Of a stretch of DNA of 64,000 bases, positions 45,946 to 56,850 are shown in pieces. The notes below the pieces were generated by a model. That model did not search any database. It was not told the origin of the DNA and saw only the letters and a list, made by a program, of their open reading frames with translations. The stretch covers positions 30,719,878 to 30,783,877 of the forward strand of contig OZ038495.1 in NCBI GenBank assembly GCA_964036315.1. Direction: 5' to 3'. How positions within the stretch are numbered: position 1 is the stretch's first letter; every line of letters begins with the position of its first letter. A program made the translations under genes and the position numbers. This DNA is from Acanthosepion esculentum. Taxonomy: Eukaryota; Mollusca; Cephalopoda; Sepiida; Sepiidae.

Positions 45946-46668
45946 GTAATGAACAAACTATTTTTACAGCATTGTACAAGAGGATAGAAGTTCATAAATC
46001 CCACAGAGGAGAAAAAACTATCAACACGAGGAGAAGAGAAATGAGCGTAAACAAAAATCCTGGGTTTAGCTAAGCGTCAAATGAAGCTTTATGGGTTTTA
46101 TTTTCGAAGTAAATTTTAAAATTAAATTAAATGATTCTCAAATCGAGTAGATTACACTATTCAAAAAAGAAAAAGAAATAGTGTCGAGACAACAAACATC
46201 ATTTTTAGATAATCTGAAAACGTTGAATCTGAAAATGAACTTAATTTTTCTAGGCTAGGTTCCGTTTTCGCTGTTCAGAAATGCCTCATTTTTAGGAAAA
46301 AAATCATTTGTTTTCTGTATATATGATGTTGATCGATGACAGTTATTTCTCAAAATAAAATTCGGTACTTCTATTTTAAAATATTTGACTCAAAAACACT
46401 TTTTTCTTATAAAAATAGTTTATTTCAAGTGGCTGTCACAAATTGCTCGGCCTACCTGAAAATAGGTGGGCTTCTAATACATTTATTAACTAAATTTTGC
46501 GATCAGCCATGATGGTAAATTGATCTTTTTTTCCAAAAAGAGCAATTTCAGTACAGCAAAAATGGTAGCTAACCAGGAAAAACTAAGGTCATTTTCGGAA
46601 TCAGCACTATCAAATTAGCTAAAAAAAAAGTGTTTTGTTTCTTGGCACTAAAAATCGTGTTACCTATC
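45946..46668. other. Unassigned stretch
   Basis: No recognised element or gene. Confidence 0.4.
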
Positions 46669-46931
46669 TGTAATGGGATCTTACTTGTAACGACAATGAA
46701 CTCTTCCTGACACTATAAAGCCTGCGCCTCTCAAGAGAGACGGATACAACGGAAGTGAAACGAGTCGAGACGGAACGAGACGAGACAATAGTAGTTCACT
46801 CTAAACCAGACTGACAGTCATACTAACACCTTCAACTTCTTGTATTATTATTATTCTGTTTAATATGTCTTTGTTATTCCAACTCTTCTGTTCGTGTTGT
46901 TCTTCCTTGGTCCTAACCTTGGATCATAACA
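46669..46931 (+). mobile_element. LTR (copy 2) with adjoining primer-site-like sequence
   Basis: Starts TGTAATGGGATCTTAC and ends TTGGATCATAACA (263 bp, TG...CA). It is followed by GTGGTGCGAGGATATTGG, the kind of sequence found at the start of the internal region of Gypsy-like elements. Landmarks in common with 9399-9632 are AATGAACTCTTCCTGACAC, CTCTCAAGAGAGAC, CTGACAGTCATACTAACACC and CTTGGTCCTAACC. Only a stub of internal sequence remains. Confidence 0.7.
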
Positions 46932-47260
46932 GTGGTGCGAGGATATTGGACCATAACACTATCCTTATTCGCATTTCTCAGAGTAAAAGTGATTTGATAC
47001 GAATTATTCTTTATGTAACGCGCAGTGTGTTTTACTAGTCGATACGATAAGCGGAAGATGAATACACCCAACTTAATGATATAGAACAATACGTTACTTT
47101 AAATGATATTAGTTTAAATTAAAGGTAAACTAGCTTAGCCTAAATTTGAAATCGTTTGGGTGAATTCATTTCCGTATCGTTAACTGTTGGATCTACAAAA
47201 TTTCAAAAATATAATGATTTACTAAGCGAAGCTCAGTTTTGACACAAGACCGAAATTATC
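46932..47260. other. Unassigned stretch after LTR stub
   Basis: Beyond the first about 25 bp nothing is recognised; no gag or pol was seen. Confidence 0.4.
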
Positions 47261-47261
47261 A

Positions 47262-47335
47262 AGCACTCGGTGAGGATCGAACTTACTGAGCGGTCGTAAT
47301 TGATCTAGCTCGCTAACAGAATATCGAATTGTCCA
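47262..47335 (-). repeat. tRNA-like head of SINE family C
   Basis: On the minus strand: TGTTAGCGAGCTAGATCAAT, then TACGACCGCTCAGTAAG and TTCGATCCTCACCGAG. This equals the ATGGTTAACAAG...AGATCAATTACGAC...GTGAGTTCGATCC layout of the 59.7-kb copy. Confidence 0.6.
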
Positions 47336-48180
47336 AACTTCGACAAATATAAACAAATAGAAAATAAGTGTGAATAACTACAAAAAAGGCAAGAAATGTT
47401 AAAATCTAATCCAATAAATTATCAGTATTTGACAATTTCTAAATTATGGTGAACCGGCTTCTGTTCACGCAGTACAAGTATCATTATCTGTTACAACGTC
47501 ACACTTTTTGTTATCCATTGAATTATGTTAAGATCACACATTCGTTTTAACACGCTGATAAGTCGATAATATTTTAATTGCATTTTACTCATGAAATATA
47601 ACCTCCGATAAACTACCTAACGAGCTTGTGCAAATGAATGAAAGATCAAGGAATGGGAAGATAGTAAAAAGACATTACTAATTACTAAAATGTATATAAA
47701 GTTATAGGAGCCATGTGCTTAAGGGATATGGTATATAAAATATGAAACAATGCTGGAAAAGACTAACGCCATGTTTAAAAAGCATTCCCTCCATTTCAGA
47801 GTATTTTGTAGTTTATTGTATTGTAAGCGACTGTAAATTTGTAAATCAATTTTAAGGAATATTATGGTGGTTTATTTATTTATTTATTTTATGTGTACAG
47901 TCAAAACATACGGCATGTTTATGGACAATTATTTTCATTTTGCGAATACATCTATTTAAAAGTTAACTGACTTGTAATAATGTTAAGAATGAGGCTAAAC
48001 GATAAAAATGTGATAGAAGGATTGAGTTTAAGTCCCCACCAAAGTACACATAAAATCAAAACGGCAAATATTTAGAGTAAGACATCAGACCATACTGAGA
48101 AAAAAAGAATTAAATTTGGTTATGCATTGAAACTGCTATCCAACGAAAAAGAAAGAAAAGAAGCCAAACTCCACCGTGGA
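47336..48180. other. Unassigned AT-rich stretch
   Basis: Nothing recognised. Confidence 0.4.
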
Positions 48181-48184
48181 CCAT

Positions 48185-48440
48185 TTAAACGATAGTCCGC
48201 GCAGCGGATTGGTTGTTACAAACATCCAATGGAGTGTGTGGAAAACGTGGTCTTTCTTCGTCTAATTCATTAAAAAGGCCAGAGTAGCTGTTAGCGTTTG
48301 ATTGCGAGGGGGAATCAGGGATTGATCTCCCCTGATTGGTTCGACATGGTGATGGGGTGTATGATGTTGAAAGAGACGAAACTCTCTGATGAACCAAGTT
48401 AAATTGCATCACTGATGACCCTCTCCGGCGCCTACTAAAG
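48185..48440 (-). CDS. Possible 3'-terminal coding exon, cytoplasmic-tail-like
   Basis: The minus strand is open for about 84 codons from a possible splice acceptor (CGCTCTTTAG, near 48437) to a TAA at 48185. It begins RRRGSSVMQFNLVHQRVSSL, includes SYTPSPCRTNQGRSIPDSPS and LFNELDEERPRFPHTP, and ends NNQSAARTIV. Composition is Ser/Pro/Asn-rich and polar, unlike the hydrophobic chance frames elsewhere. The last residues T-I-V fit a class I PDZ-binding C-terminus, as found on receptor and channel tails. No transposon match was noticed and no upstream exon was identified. The product is unknown; it may still be chance. Confidence 0.33.
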
Positions 48441-48700
48441 AGCGTATTTTTGAATTAGACGGCATTATAGTAAAGAAATAAAAGAAATATTTTGCGGAGC
48501 TACGGCAGATTTCAGACGAGTGTGACAGTAGAATCAAAGCGAAGAATATCACAATTTCATCGTGTAGCATCCGCAATATCAAATCATACCAGGATTTGAA
48601 TTTGTTGAATCATTGCTTGACAGCCGTAATGCCAACGCAAAATGATTGTCAGAAAAAAATTACAATTGAGGGATCCTAAATTAAATGAAATCCTAACTAA
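48441..48700. other. Unassigned spacer
   Basis: Nothing recognised. Confidence 0.4.
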
Positions 48701-48711
48701 ACCGTTAAAAC

Positions 48712-48995
48712 AATTTACACTATTTGCATAGTTTGGGCTGTTATCTTCATCTTTATTGCGATATTCACGACGTTTCAGCTGTTGTACGCTCCGGTCTACT
48801 TCATGTGATATACACTGGAAATTCGAACCTAACCCTTTATTTAGTCCACGTATCATACATCTTCTAGATATCTCAGTTTCGTTCAATTCGCTTTAGTAAC
48901 AACTCTTCAAGATTTTGTTCCTTCTGCTGTGGCCAAGTATTGAACACACAACTCTTTGGGTTAAGTCAGTGAAATCAACTACCCTAGTGTTGCGT
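48712..48995 (-). repeat. SINE-B, diverged single copy
   Basis: Reading left to right: TTTACACTATTTGCATAG, TATCTTCATCTTTATTGCG, ACGACGTTTCAGCTGTTG, TACGCTCCGG, AACCCTTTATTTAGTCC and GGCCAAGTATTGAACACAC (B-box side). It is more diverged than the other copies and unpaired. Confidence 0.75.
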
Positions 48996-49340
48996 CTCGA
49001 TTAGTCCATATAACAGCAATTTTAGGTCTTGGTACTTTGTGGACTAGATAGTTAAGTAGTCGTGTCACTATATCTATATAAGGATAGTTCAAATCTATAC
49101 ATCAATGAGTTGTATCAGCTGCGTGTAACTGAAAGGAAGTTAGTAAATTTGATTGTGCTGAAGTCTGACATTCCCAAATAACAATGGATTATTTATAATC
49201 AGCCGAATGTTCAAAGAAAGAATTCCTGCTAATCTGAGTCAGACTAGTTTTCCCCTGTCTTCCTGGAAAAAAACTACTACCACCAGGAAACATGGAGCAT
49301 AAAAAGATGTAAATACCTGTTAATATTTCCATTATGATGT

Positions 49341-49563
49341 ATTTACACTATTTTGCCCTATTTACATCGTTCGGACTGTTGCCCGCATTTTTATTTCTAA
49401 CGATTGTTCTAATTCCCCGTTCTATTCATGTTTTTAATATATCAGTATCAGTTAATTGAATTTAGTAACTCAAATCTTCAATTTTTTTTTCCTGTACTGT
49501 GGCCAGATACTGAAATCACGACTATTTTGGTCCAAGCCACTTTTCGGATAACACAAACAAAGC

Positions 49564-49617
<54 letters not shown>

Positions 49618-49795
49618 CTTGGTACGTGGAATTAGAACAATCTATCCCCGTGGACTAAATAAAGATTTCGGTTCGAATTTCCAACGTATCTCACCTGAAG
49701 AAGGTCGGAGCGTACAACGGCCAAAATGTAGTTAAAAAAGCAATAAAGATGAGGACAATAGTCCGAACTCTGTAAACAGTTTTACGATGAAAATG
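49341..49795. repeat. SINE-B inverted pair split by (TA)n
   Basis: The minus-strand copy (about 49341-49560) starts CTATTTACATCGTTCGGAC and includes GGCCAGATACTGAAATCACG at its tRNA-like end. The plus-strand copy (49619-49795) runs GGTACGTGGAATTAGAACA, GAAGAAGGTCGGAGCGTAC and GATGAGGACAATAGTCC. (TA)n at 49568-49616 sits at the junction. Confidence 0.82.
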
Positions 49796-50290
49796 TTCTG
49801 AAATATAAACTGTGGATATATTGGCAGTTAAGAGAGACTCTTGATTCAATAGTGGTCGCTGCAAACGACAAGACACCATCCTACATTAAACAGTCGCATA
49901 AGAGATTGCACAACACGCTGTTGAAATTTGGATCCATAGCCATCACTCGCTTGATCTTGTGGATAATGCGACTCGACGTCACTCTTCCACTGTCGAATGG
50001 CGATTATCTCTGGTACAGCTAAACAGTACTAGTCGATTTTGTTGTGTTAATAATGGTACAATTATTGGTTGCCGAAGACGAAATGCGATTAGAACATTCT
50101 TGAGTGTGAATTTCGTTGAATATCGTTTTATGTAAGATACTCCTTCGTTTAGTGAATACAATGTCTGCCGTAGAAAATTGCGATATTGTTTCACTTCATC
50201 TGTAAACGACGCTGATATCTGTTCTGAAATCACATCTTCCTGTGACGCACTCCCTTGGGTTTCCCAGGAAAAACATAGAACAGGCGACAC
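49796..50290 (-). pseudogene. Tc1-like transposase remnant
   Basis: A minus-strand frame contains VISEQISASFTDEVKQYRNF, then LIAFRLRQPIIVPLLTQQNR, and later NRHSTVEE. 'R-x-P-x-x-x-P-L-L-T-x-x-(H/N)R' followed by '(D/N)-x-x-x-W/S-T-x-E-(E/Q)W' is the stretch between the DNA-binding domain and first catalytic Asp of Tc1 transposases. The continuation (DGVLSFAATTIESRVSLNCQ) resembles the decayed 'W-G-x-F-S' core. The reading frame is lost after STVEE. Inactive remnant, about the middle of the protein. Confidence 0.65.
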
Positions 50291-51732
50291 TTTAGATGTA
50301 AAATTACCATCTTTCTCGCGCCAATAATCATTTTGCTATTGTATGATGATAAATCCTATATTTATCCCACGAATGACACAACTGCACTATCTACATACCT
50401 GTTAACTCTTGCATAACTAATCCGTCAGTTTCAATTGCTACAAGTGATGTAGACAGCTGTCTCTAAGTAAATTTAAATGAAAATTAAACGGTATGGAAAA
50501 TACTTAAGAATTTGGAAACAATTTTTTTTTTTCGTAATTTGAATAGATTCTTTAGTTGAATTTTACATGTTTAATCTTGTTGGATCACTCAATATCAAAT
50601 GTAGTATTCCAATGAGTATAAGATAAGCAACGTCGATCCTGCTCAGTACCTAGATGGACACCCAATTAAGAATACCAGATGCTATGAGCTTGGATGTGAA
50701 ATTGGTATCATGGCTAATACCTCAGCATTGTTAATCGAATAACAAACCTCCAATTTCCTTTGGGTTCGTTATCTGAACTTAGACGCAAATAGCCTTGGGA
50801 ACGGTATTAATCCACCTACGATTTAGTTAGTAAAAATTGATTACTAAATCATTATTATCTAAAAGAAATTCTTAAAATCTAAAAATATTTTCCTGCTTTA
50901 AATAACCCGCAAAGAGTTGATAAACCGTAGAAAACAAATCAACCAATCAACATTATTATTAAGTAGCATTACTCAAGCTTATTGTCACCAACGCTTATTT
51001 TCAATATGTTTTTCACTATTACGAATATCGGAATATATTAGAAATGTTTAAAGGAAACTTATTTCTTCATTCTATTAGAATATGCCCCTAGCATTGTATA
51101 ATATCGTTAAATGATACATATTCACAGTGAAAACCCCGTATTTCAAAACGTTTTTTAATATACAGAAGATGGCATGGTTTCTCCACTTCGAAATAAGCAG
51201 ATAAAACAGGTAATGTCTTGAAAGAATTCATGGCAGCAAAACCTAAGAGTGCTAAGTGGAATATCACAATGGTAAATGAATTAAAAGTCAGTAAATGATG
51301 CTAACAGATTTATAATAAATTATTTGATTTGTATAAACACTGATTGATATTAATTTAACTTTAATTTTTCATATGGGGGACATATCTTTAAAAATTACTT
51401 GACGAAGATGACGCGAGAGTATTTTTATATACATTTTTAACTTCTTAAAGATATAGGAAAATATGCTCCTTAATATTTCATTGAATTTTAGTTACGTTTT
51501 CTATAAATTTATTAAAGTAACCGCTCTTATTTTCTGACAATGTGTTTTTTATGGACGCCTGTGTTTACAAAATTGGCACATTTACACACAGACTAAAAAA
51601 TTCAATTGTAGATAACTTATCCATTTTTGATCAGTAACTATAGTTTCGACTTAATAGCAATATCATCTAATTCATACAAATTAAGACAGAATTTTAAAAG
51701 ATTTCAAACTTTATAAATTGTTCTTATTAACA
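50291..51732. other. 1.4-kb stretch without recognised elements
   Basis: AT-rich; no SINE heads, tandem structure or protein families seen. Confidence 0.4.
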
Positions 51733-52128
51733 TTATTTACATTATTCGGATTATTGTCCTCATATTTGTCGCCGTATTTATTACAACGCTTCGGAGGTTG
51801 TACGCCCCGGCCTTCTCCAGGTGTTTGGAATGTCGAACTGAACCCTTTATTTCGCTAGCTGCGATAAAATTTTCTATTTCCACGCGCCATGTTTAATGGA
51901 TGTCAGTTGTCAGTTATCTCTTGTTAAATCCGCTCTTCATGTTCTCCACTGCCTTAACCGGGTATTGAGCTAACACACTTTGGGTCCTGTCACGGGATCT
52001 AAATAACGCCTTTATCAACTTTGCCATGTGTCCTTGAGGCAGGAGCGTACAACGGCTGAAACGTTGTAATATATATGGCGACAAAGATGAGGACAATAGT
52101 CCATAAAATGTAAATAGTGTACAAAATA
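51733..52128. repeat. SINE-B minus-strand full copy plus plus-strand tail (inverted pair)
   Basis: The minus-strand copy (51733-52040) has every landmark from TTTACATTATTCGGATTATT to the tRNA head: GAGCTAACACAC, GGGATCTAAATAACGCC, TGCCATGTGTCCTTGAGG. It is joined at about 52041 to a plus-strand tail, GGAGCGTACAACGGCTGAAA through GTAAATAGTGTAC. Confidence 0.92.
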
Positions 52129-52129
52129 C

Positions 52130-52770
52130 CTCTTCTCAGATATATAGACAGATCTTTAACATTTTGCGTATCTGGAGTTCCTGTTTAAAAAAAAATAATT
52201 GTTGATTTAAATACTTCAAGGAGTCCTGTTTAGCCGTATAAAATGAATTTTTTGAAGTGCCATGAACATAAATAACTAGTGTGTGTGGGTTCGTGAGATT
52301 TAATAAAGGTAAAAAATGTTTTTCCTAAGATATTCTAAAAAAGAAACATTTCTAAAATAAACGAATTCTCTTGTGAATAATCCTGAAAGATTTGTACAAA
52401 TTCGAGAATTATTTTATTTTTGCAAGAATTTCAGGTTAATATGTGTTTTTCAGTGTAAAAAGATGATAATACTTTCTATAGGAATTCATGCCCCCCGCCC
52501 CCCATCGTTGACGAAGGAGAAACAATAATTTAACCAAAATTGAGAACGTTCATAAAAAGGGTCAAAAACATAACTTAATCATAAAAAAATATTTTGCTCT
52601 TTCCACTGAATAGTAACAAATACTTAGACGAAAAAATGTTTTTTATTAGGTTTGGGATGTTTTTAGCGAATCGTTGGAATTATGTATATATACACACATA
52701 TATAATCATTTATTCGAAAATTATAAATTATAAATGTTATAAAATCACTACAAAATTACCCATTTAGTTT
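52130..52770. other. Unassigned AT-rich stretch
   Basis: Nothing recognised. Confidence 0.4.
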
Positions 52771-52778
52771 CAACACTT

Positions 52779-52839
52779 CTGGTGTCTTCTCAAGAGATTG
52801 TGTTGAATACATTCAACACCATCACTTGAGAAGACACCA

Positions 52840-52840
<1 letters not shown>
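52779..52840. repeat. Near-perfect palindrome, 30-bp arms with 2-bp centre
   Basis: The left arm, CTGGTGTCTTCTCAAGAGAT..., pairs with the right arm, ...CACTTGAGAAGACACCAG, at 28 of 30 positions, with only AC between. It is followed at once by (TA)n. Confidence 0.95.
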
Positions 52841-52842
<2 letters not shown>

Positions 52843-52900
<58 letters not shown>

Positions 52901-52930
52901 ATTTTTATTCGATTCCTTATCATTTCATAT

Positions 52931-52974
<44 letters not shown>

Positions 52975-53004
52975 ATTTTTATTCGATTCCTTATCATTTC
53001 ATAT

Positions 53005-53070
<66 letters not shown>
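52843..53070. repeat. (TA)n tracts with a duplicated 38-bp spacer, ending in (GA)n
   Basis: TTGGAATTTTTATTCGATTC, then CTTATCATTTCATATGG occurs at about 52896 and again, identical, at about 52971. Each is followed by (TA)n. The last tract ends in (GA)n at 53041-53070. Confidence 0.92.
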
Positions 53071-53074
<4 letters not shown>

Positions 53075-53189
53075 GAGAGAGGAAAGGGAGAGACAGATAA
53101 TATGAAAAATCTTCGAGTTATTATTATTGCAAAACATTCTCAATAAAATGAAATATATATATATATATATATATATATTTATTTATTTA

Positions 53190-53203
53190 TTTTAGTAGAC
53201 GAC

Positions 53204-53263
<60 letters not shown>

Positions 53264-53277
53264 GTCATCCACTAAAA
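53190..53277. repeat. Hairpin with (TA)n loop
   Basis: TTTTAGTAGACGACAGATA at about 53190 mirrors TATCTGTCATCCACTAAAA ending at 53277, with two mismatches. Between them lies about 50 bp of (TA)n. Confidence 0.85.
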
Positions 53278-53604
53278 CAAACGATTATTTCCTTCTTGTC
53301 ATTTGCAATCAATTTTGCGTTTTGAAAATAAATATATGACCAAAAAAACTGAACAATATATTTAAAACAGATTTACATCTCTGTTTCTTTTGCGGATCGT
53401 GTATACGGGGCAGGTTATCATAAAACCAAATTATTGGTATTTACAAAACCAAGCTAATGTTGGCAAAAATCCAAAGTATAAAGTGTTTGTTGCCTTGAGC
53501 TTCTAGGTGGCAAAGTATTCTTTTTCTTTAAAATCTATATTCTTAAAACTAAATGCGCCCCACGACCTGTGAGAAAGGCTGCATTTCAGCTACTAGAGAT
53601 GACC
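53278..53604. other. Unassigned spacer
   Basis: Nothing recognised. Confidence 0.4.
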
Positions 53605-54015
53605 TCAGCCCTTAATAAACAGTTTGGTATAAATGACAGAAGCATATGAAAGCTTACTGAATCCTGCTCCAGAATAAATAAAATTTACTGACTGCAACAG
53701 AGTCAGTAATATATACAACTTTGCCGGTGTCGTCTTTTCAGTGAATAATGAAGACAAATATAACGTTTGTGTCACGAAGTTATAAAGATACTGGCGCATG
53801 AATTCGGTTCTATTGTTTATAGTCATTGCATCGATAATGAAAACTCTCTTGAAGAAAACTCTCATTTCTACATTCATATCATCCTCAACTGGCAATAGAA
53901 GCCAGCAATCAACTATAGACGAAAATGATCGTTCTGAAATATAGACATAAGCCATGACAAGTGAGACGATTATAGAAATGTGTCCTAATATATATGCCAA
54001 CTGTAAATAAACCAC
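53605..54015 (-). CDS. 136-residue open frame, unknown
   Basis: The longest non-microsatellite frame in the right half of the window. It begins MVYLQLAYILGHISIIVSLV, with one hydrophobic segment (about residues 8-25) that could span a membrane, and continues VEDDMNVEMRVFFKRVFIID. No family was recognised. The complementary strand at about 53778-53942 also has a 53-codon frame ending STGNRSQQSTIDENDRSEI and stop, which looks equally protein-like, so at most one reading is real. No start context or splice site is convincing. Confidence 0.2.
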   Translation of the reverse strand: MVYLQLAYILGHISIIVSLVMAYVYISERSFSSIVDCWLLLPVEDDMNVEMRVFFKRVFIIDAMTINNRTEFMRQYLYNFVTQTLYLSSLFTEKTTPAKLYILLTLLQSVNFIYSGAGFSKLSYASVIYTKLFIKG

Positions 54016-54584
54016 ACAGGGTTTTCGCGAAGTGATACGTTAATAAGTAGCACATTTTGTTAAAAATTGTGAAGAGGAATTACATTAATGAACACTGCAT
54101 ATTAACGGTGATAACTAGAAACGCCATATTGTTTCTGCTTGAATGGAAATTAAATACTAAGTCATAGATGGGCTACAATCTCATCATCAAAATAACAAGC
54201 GGTGATGAATCATAGTTTTATCATTATTACCCTGCGACACAACAGCGATTGTCGCAGTGGATGTTACCCAAATCCTTGGGGAACAAAACATTTTGCAGCA
54301 ACATTAAATCAATTTTAATTATTTATCATCGCAATGAAATTATCTCTTCTGACCGAATTGTAAAACATAGTTTTTCTTTTTTTTGTGATTTGCAAAATAG
54401 TAAATGAAAACGTTGACTGCAAATAGTCGGAAAAAAAACGATTTAATTTTAAGCGATCTAAATGATAACAACTCATCCGCGGAAAACCATATTTGGATCC
54501 CCAAAGATCCCTCCGTTTCTATCCTATTCAGCATATCCCGTGTCCTGTCACTCATTTAGAAATTGCTCTAAAACAAAATGACAG
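54016..54584. other. Unassigned stretch
   Basis: Nothing recognised. Confidence 0.4.
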
Positions 54585-54742
54585 TATACTATTTACATTA
54601 GTCGGACTATTGTCCTCATCTTTGTCGCCATATTTATTACAACGTTTCGGCCGTTTTACGCTCCGGCCTTCTTCAGGTGGTCTGAATATCGAACTGAACC
54701 CTTTATTTCGCTCACTAAGTAGGCTGTTCTAGTTCCTCTTTT
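54585..54742 (-). repeat. SINE-B, 5'-truncated
   Basis: CTATTTACATTAGTCGGACT to AGTAGGCTGTTCTAGTTCC, minus strand, close to the family consensus. It is the left member of a widely spaced inverted pair with 55146-55495. Confidence 0.9.
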
Positions 54743-55145
54743 CTGGGTATTATAAAAGTAATGTCTTCAGCGACTTTTTTTAAGTTTACGAAAATTTTCC
54801 ATTAGTGTTCTTTGTCTATGATCTCAACCTGATCCCACAGAGTGTGGTGATATAACTTTTCTCCCCATATGTGGTCAGCCAAGCCTGAATTTGTAAACTT
54901 AAGGAATCAGCACATATGCTAGGACACAAAAATCTCCTGAGCCGACCAAGCATAGAAATGAATACAATAAGGGAACCAGTAATAAGGAGTGCCAGAGAAA
55001 AGCGATAATAACAACAAAAATTGCAATATGAGTTCTGGTAAAAACATGTAATGATAATAGCAAAAAATTGCAATACGAGCACTGGTAATAAAATTTATTT
55101 CTGAAGACATTAGATTTATAATACCCAGAAATTCATACACAGATG
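54743..55145. other. Spacer between inverted SINE-B copies
   Basis: Contains CTGGTAAAAACATGTAATG and CTGGTAATAAAATTTATTTC, reminiscent of the TTGCTGGTAAT minisatellite. Nothing else recognised. Confidence 0.4.
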
Positions 55146-55495
55146 TCCTCAAGGACACATCGCACAGTGGATAAAGGCGTTAGTTAGATCCAGTGACAGG
55201 ACCCAAAGCGTGTGAGTTCAATACCCGGTTAAGGCAGTGGAGGACTTGTAGAGGGAAATTAACAGGAGATAACTGATAACTGAGACGTGGCACGTGGAAC
55301 TAGAACAGTCTACCCCGGTGAGCGAAATAAGGGGTTCAGTTCGACATTCCAAACACCTGAAGAAGGCCGGAGCGTACAACGGCCAAAACGTTGTAATAAA
55401 TATGGCGACAAAGATGAGGACAATAATCTGAATAATGTAAATTGTATACATAATACCTTATGTAAGAAATATAGACAGATACTAAAATAATAGTA
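55146..55495 (+). repeat. SINE-B, best full-length copy
   Basis: The tRNA-like head starts TCCTCAAGGACACATCGCA, with an A-box-like CGCACAGTGGATAAAGG and a B-box GTGAGTTCAATACCCGG at 55212-55228. The body is uninterrupted through GGTGAGCGAAATAAGGGG and GAAGAAGGCCGGAGCGTAC to CATAATACCTTATGTAAG and ATAGACAGATACT. It is about 350 bp and serves as a reference for the other copies. Confidence 0.95.
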
Positions 55496-55975
55496 CACAC
55501 TTTTTACCTATTTCAACGGTAGAAATTATGTTTTATTGTTTAACCTACGAATATTTCTATTGATTTCGTCACAACCGGTCATTTTTATTTCAGTATTTTA
55601 ATGGAGACAGAGGAAACCCCCGCCACAATTATGAAATGAAAAATCTAAACGAATTACCTTATCTGATATTAATTCATCATTCTTGCTGGAGCTTCATGTT
55701 GAACTCTTGTGTCAGGAACTTCCGAGTCTTTTTTTAGCGTGAAAATCATTTCAATGAAAATTTTATTAAACGAAGCAATGCTTGGCAGATCTGTATCTTT
55801 AAAATTCTTAAATTTCAACCTGGATTTAAACATATTCGGAAAGCAATCAAAAGATTGAAATCGGCGAGCAGGGTACAAATTCCGTCCCAGTCAGTTCGCA
55901 CTAATTCATTTAGTCCATCCTTCAAATCTAGAAGTCAACCATCCGTCCTTGCATGGAATATTGCTGTCATATATG
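55496..55975. other. Unassigned stretch
   Basis: The minus-strand frame 55669-55878 (MYPARRFQSFDCFPN...) has mixed composition, including KFKNFKDTDLPSIASFNKIF, but no recognised domain. Confidence 0.3.
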
Positions 55976-55979
55976 CTAG

Positions 55980-56500
55980 TGTGCTCTCGCTGCATGTCTC
56001 GAGTTCCTCAACAAAATCCAGAGAGGAATAAGCAATATGATAGGTCCTGATATGGCATCTAGTCTACAATCGCTACCCCACAGATTCCGTGACTTCCCCC
56101 TGTCTCTTCTTCAATTATTTTCAAGGCAACTGTTCCGACTAGCTACTTTCTCCGCTTCCCAGACTTTAGGAATTTAAGCGAGCTACCAGGCTGGCATCTC
56201 GGTCCAACCGTTTCACTGTCAAAACAGTTAAATATAACCGTCTCGTTTACTCAAACAGCTTCTTCTCTCGCACTTCCCGTCTGTGGAACTCCATTTCCCT
56301 TACTTGTTTCCCCGATGGCTATAATCTTCAAATATTCAAGAGTAATGTCAATCGACATCTGACACCCTGAGCTTGTTCTCCGTTCTTCTCTGTATCTTTT
56401 CCTCAAACATGCCACTTTATTTTCCTTCTTAATCCTTTGTAAGCCCTCGCATGTTAATGGCACTCCCACCTTGCTTAGGGTGAATTGCTTAAAAAAAGAA
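55980..56500 (+). pseudogene. Jockey/CR1-like LINE, C-terminus and 3' end
   Basis: The plus strand, with frame breaks, contains ASSLQSLPHRFRDFPLSLLQ, then a Cys/Ser-rich segment, a segment equivalent to 'FFSRTSRLWNSISLTCFPDG' and YNLQIFKSNVNRHL. 'R-L-W-N-S-L-P ... F-P-x-x-Y-x-L-Q-x-F-K-x-x-V-x-x-x-L' closes the ORF2 of jockey- and CR1-type LINEs. The 3' end, CTTGCTTAGGGTGAATTGCTT plus A-rich, matches the copy ending at 61.03 kb (CTTGCTTGGGGTGAAACACTT plus poly-A). It is 5'-truncated and frameshifted. Confidence 0.72.
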
Positions 56501-56725
56501 AAGGAAGAATGAATGCATATCGTCTCCCTACAGCTTTGTGTTAAATGGCAGAATAGAATACGGTTTTGAGATTTGGCGGCAACTTGTCTAAGAGAAGTCT
56601 ATGAATTGGAAATCCTCGAGAAGATAACAGGTAAATACTTCACTATCTTTCGGAGAAGTCGTGGTTATCCACAGTTAAAAAAGTAAATGGTTCCGATGAG
56701 ATACATTATCTCTTACATCCTGGGC

Positions 56726-56850
56726 GTGGTGTAATAGTTAGTCAGCTTATTTCGCTAGATAAATCACTACTGAAAAGTGAGTTCAACCCTTTTAGGTGCC
56801 CCATACTTGCGGCAGTGTGCTACATCTAAGCTAAACTTAGAAAATAACGA
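56726..56850 (+). repeat. SINE family C
   Basis: GGTGTAATAGTTAGTCAGC (A-box side) and GTGAGTTCAACCC (B-box), then CCCCATACTTGCGGCAGTG and ACATCTAAGCTAAACTTAG. The order and spacing equal the 59.7-kb copy. Confidence 0.65.

Noticed and set aside
46669..46960. Intact LTR retrotransposon or endogenous retrovirus
   Set aside because: No gag, pol or second LTR was found within range; only an LTR and a short internal stub are present.
55287..55490. Frames reading ARGTRTVYPGERNKGFSSTF (also at 5.0 and 57.5 kb)
   Set aside because: The same peptide arises from every SINE-B copy; it is a repeat translation, not a gene.
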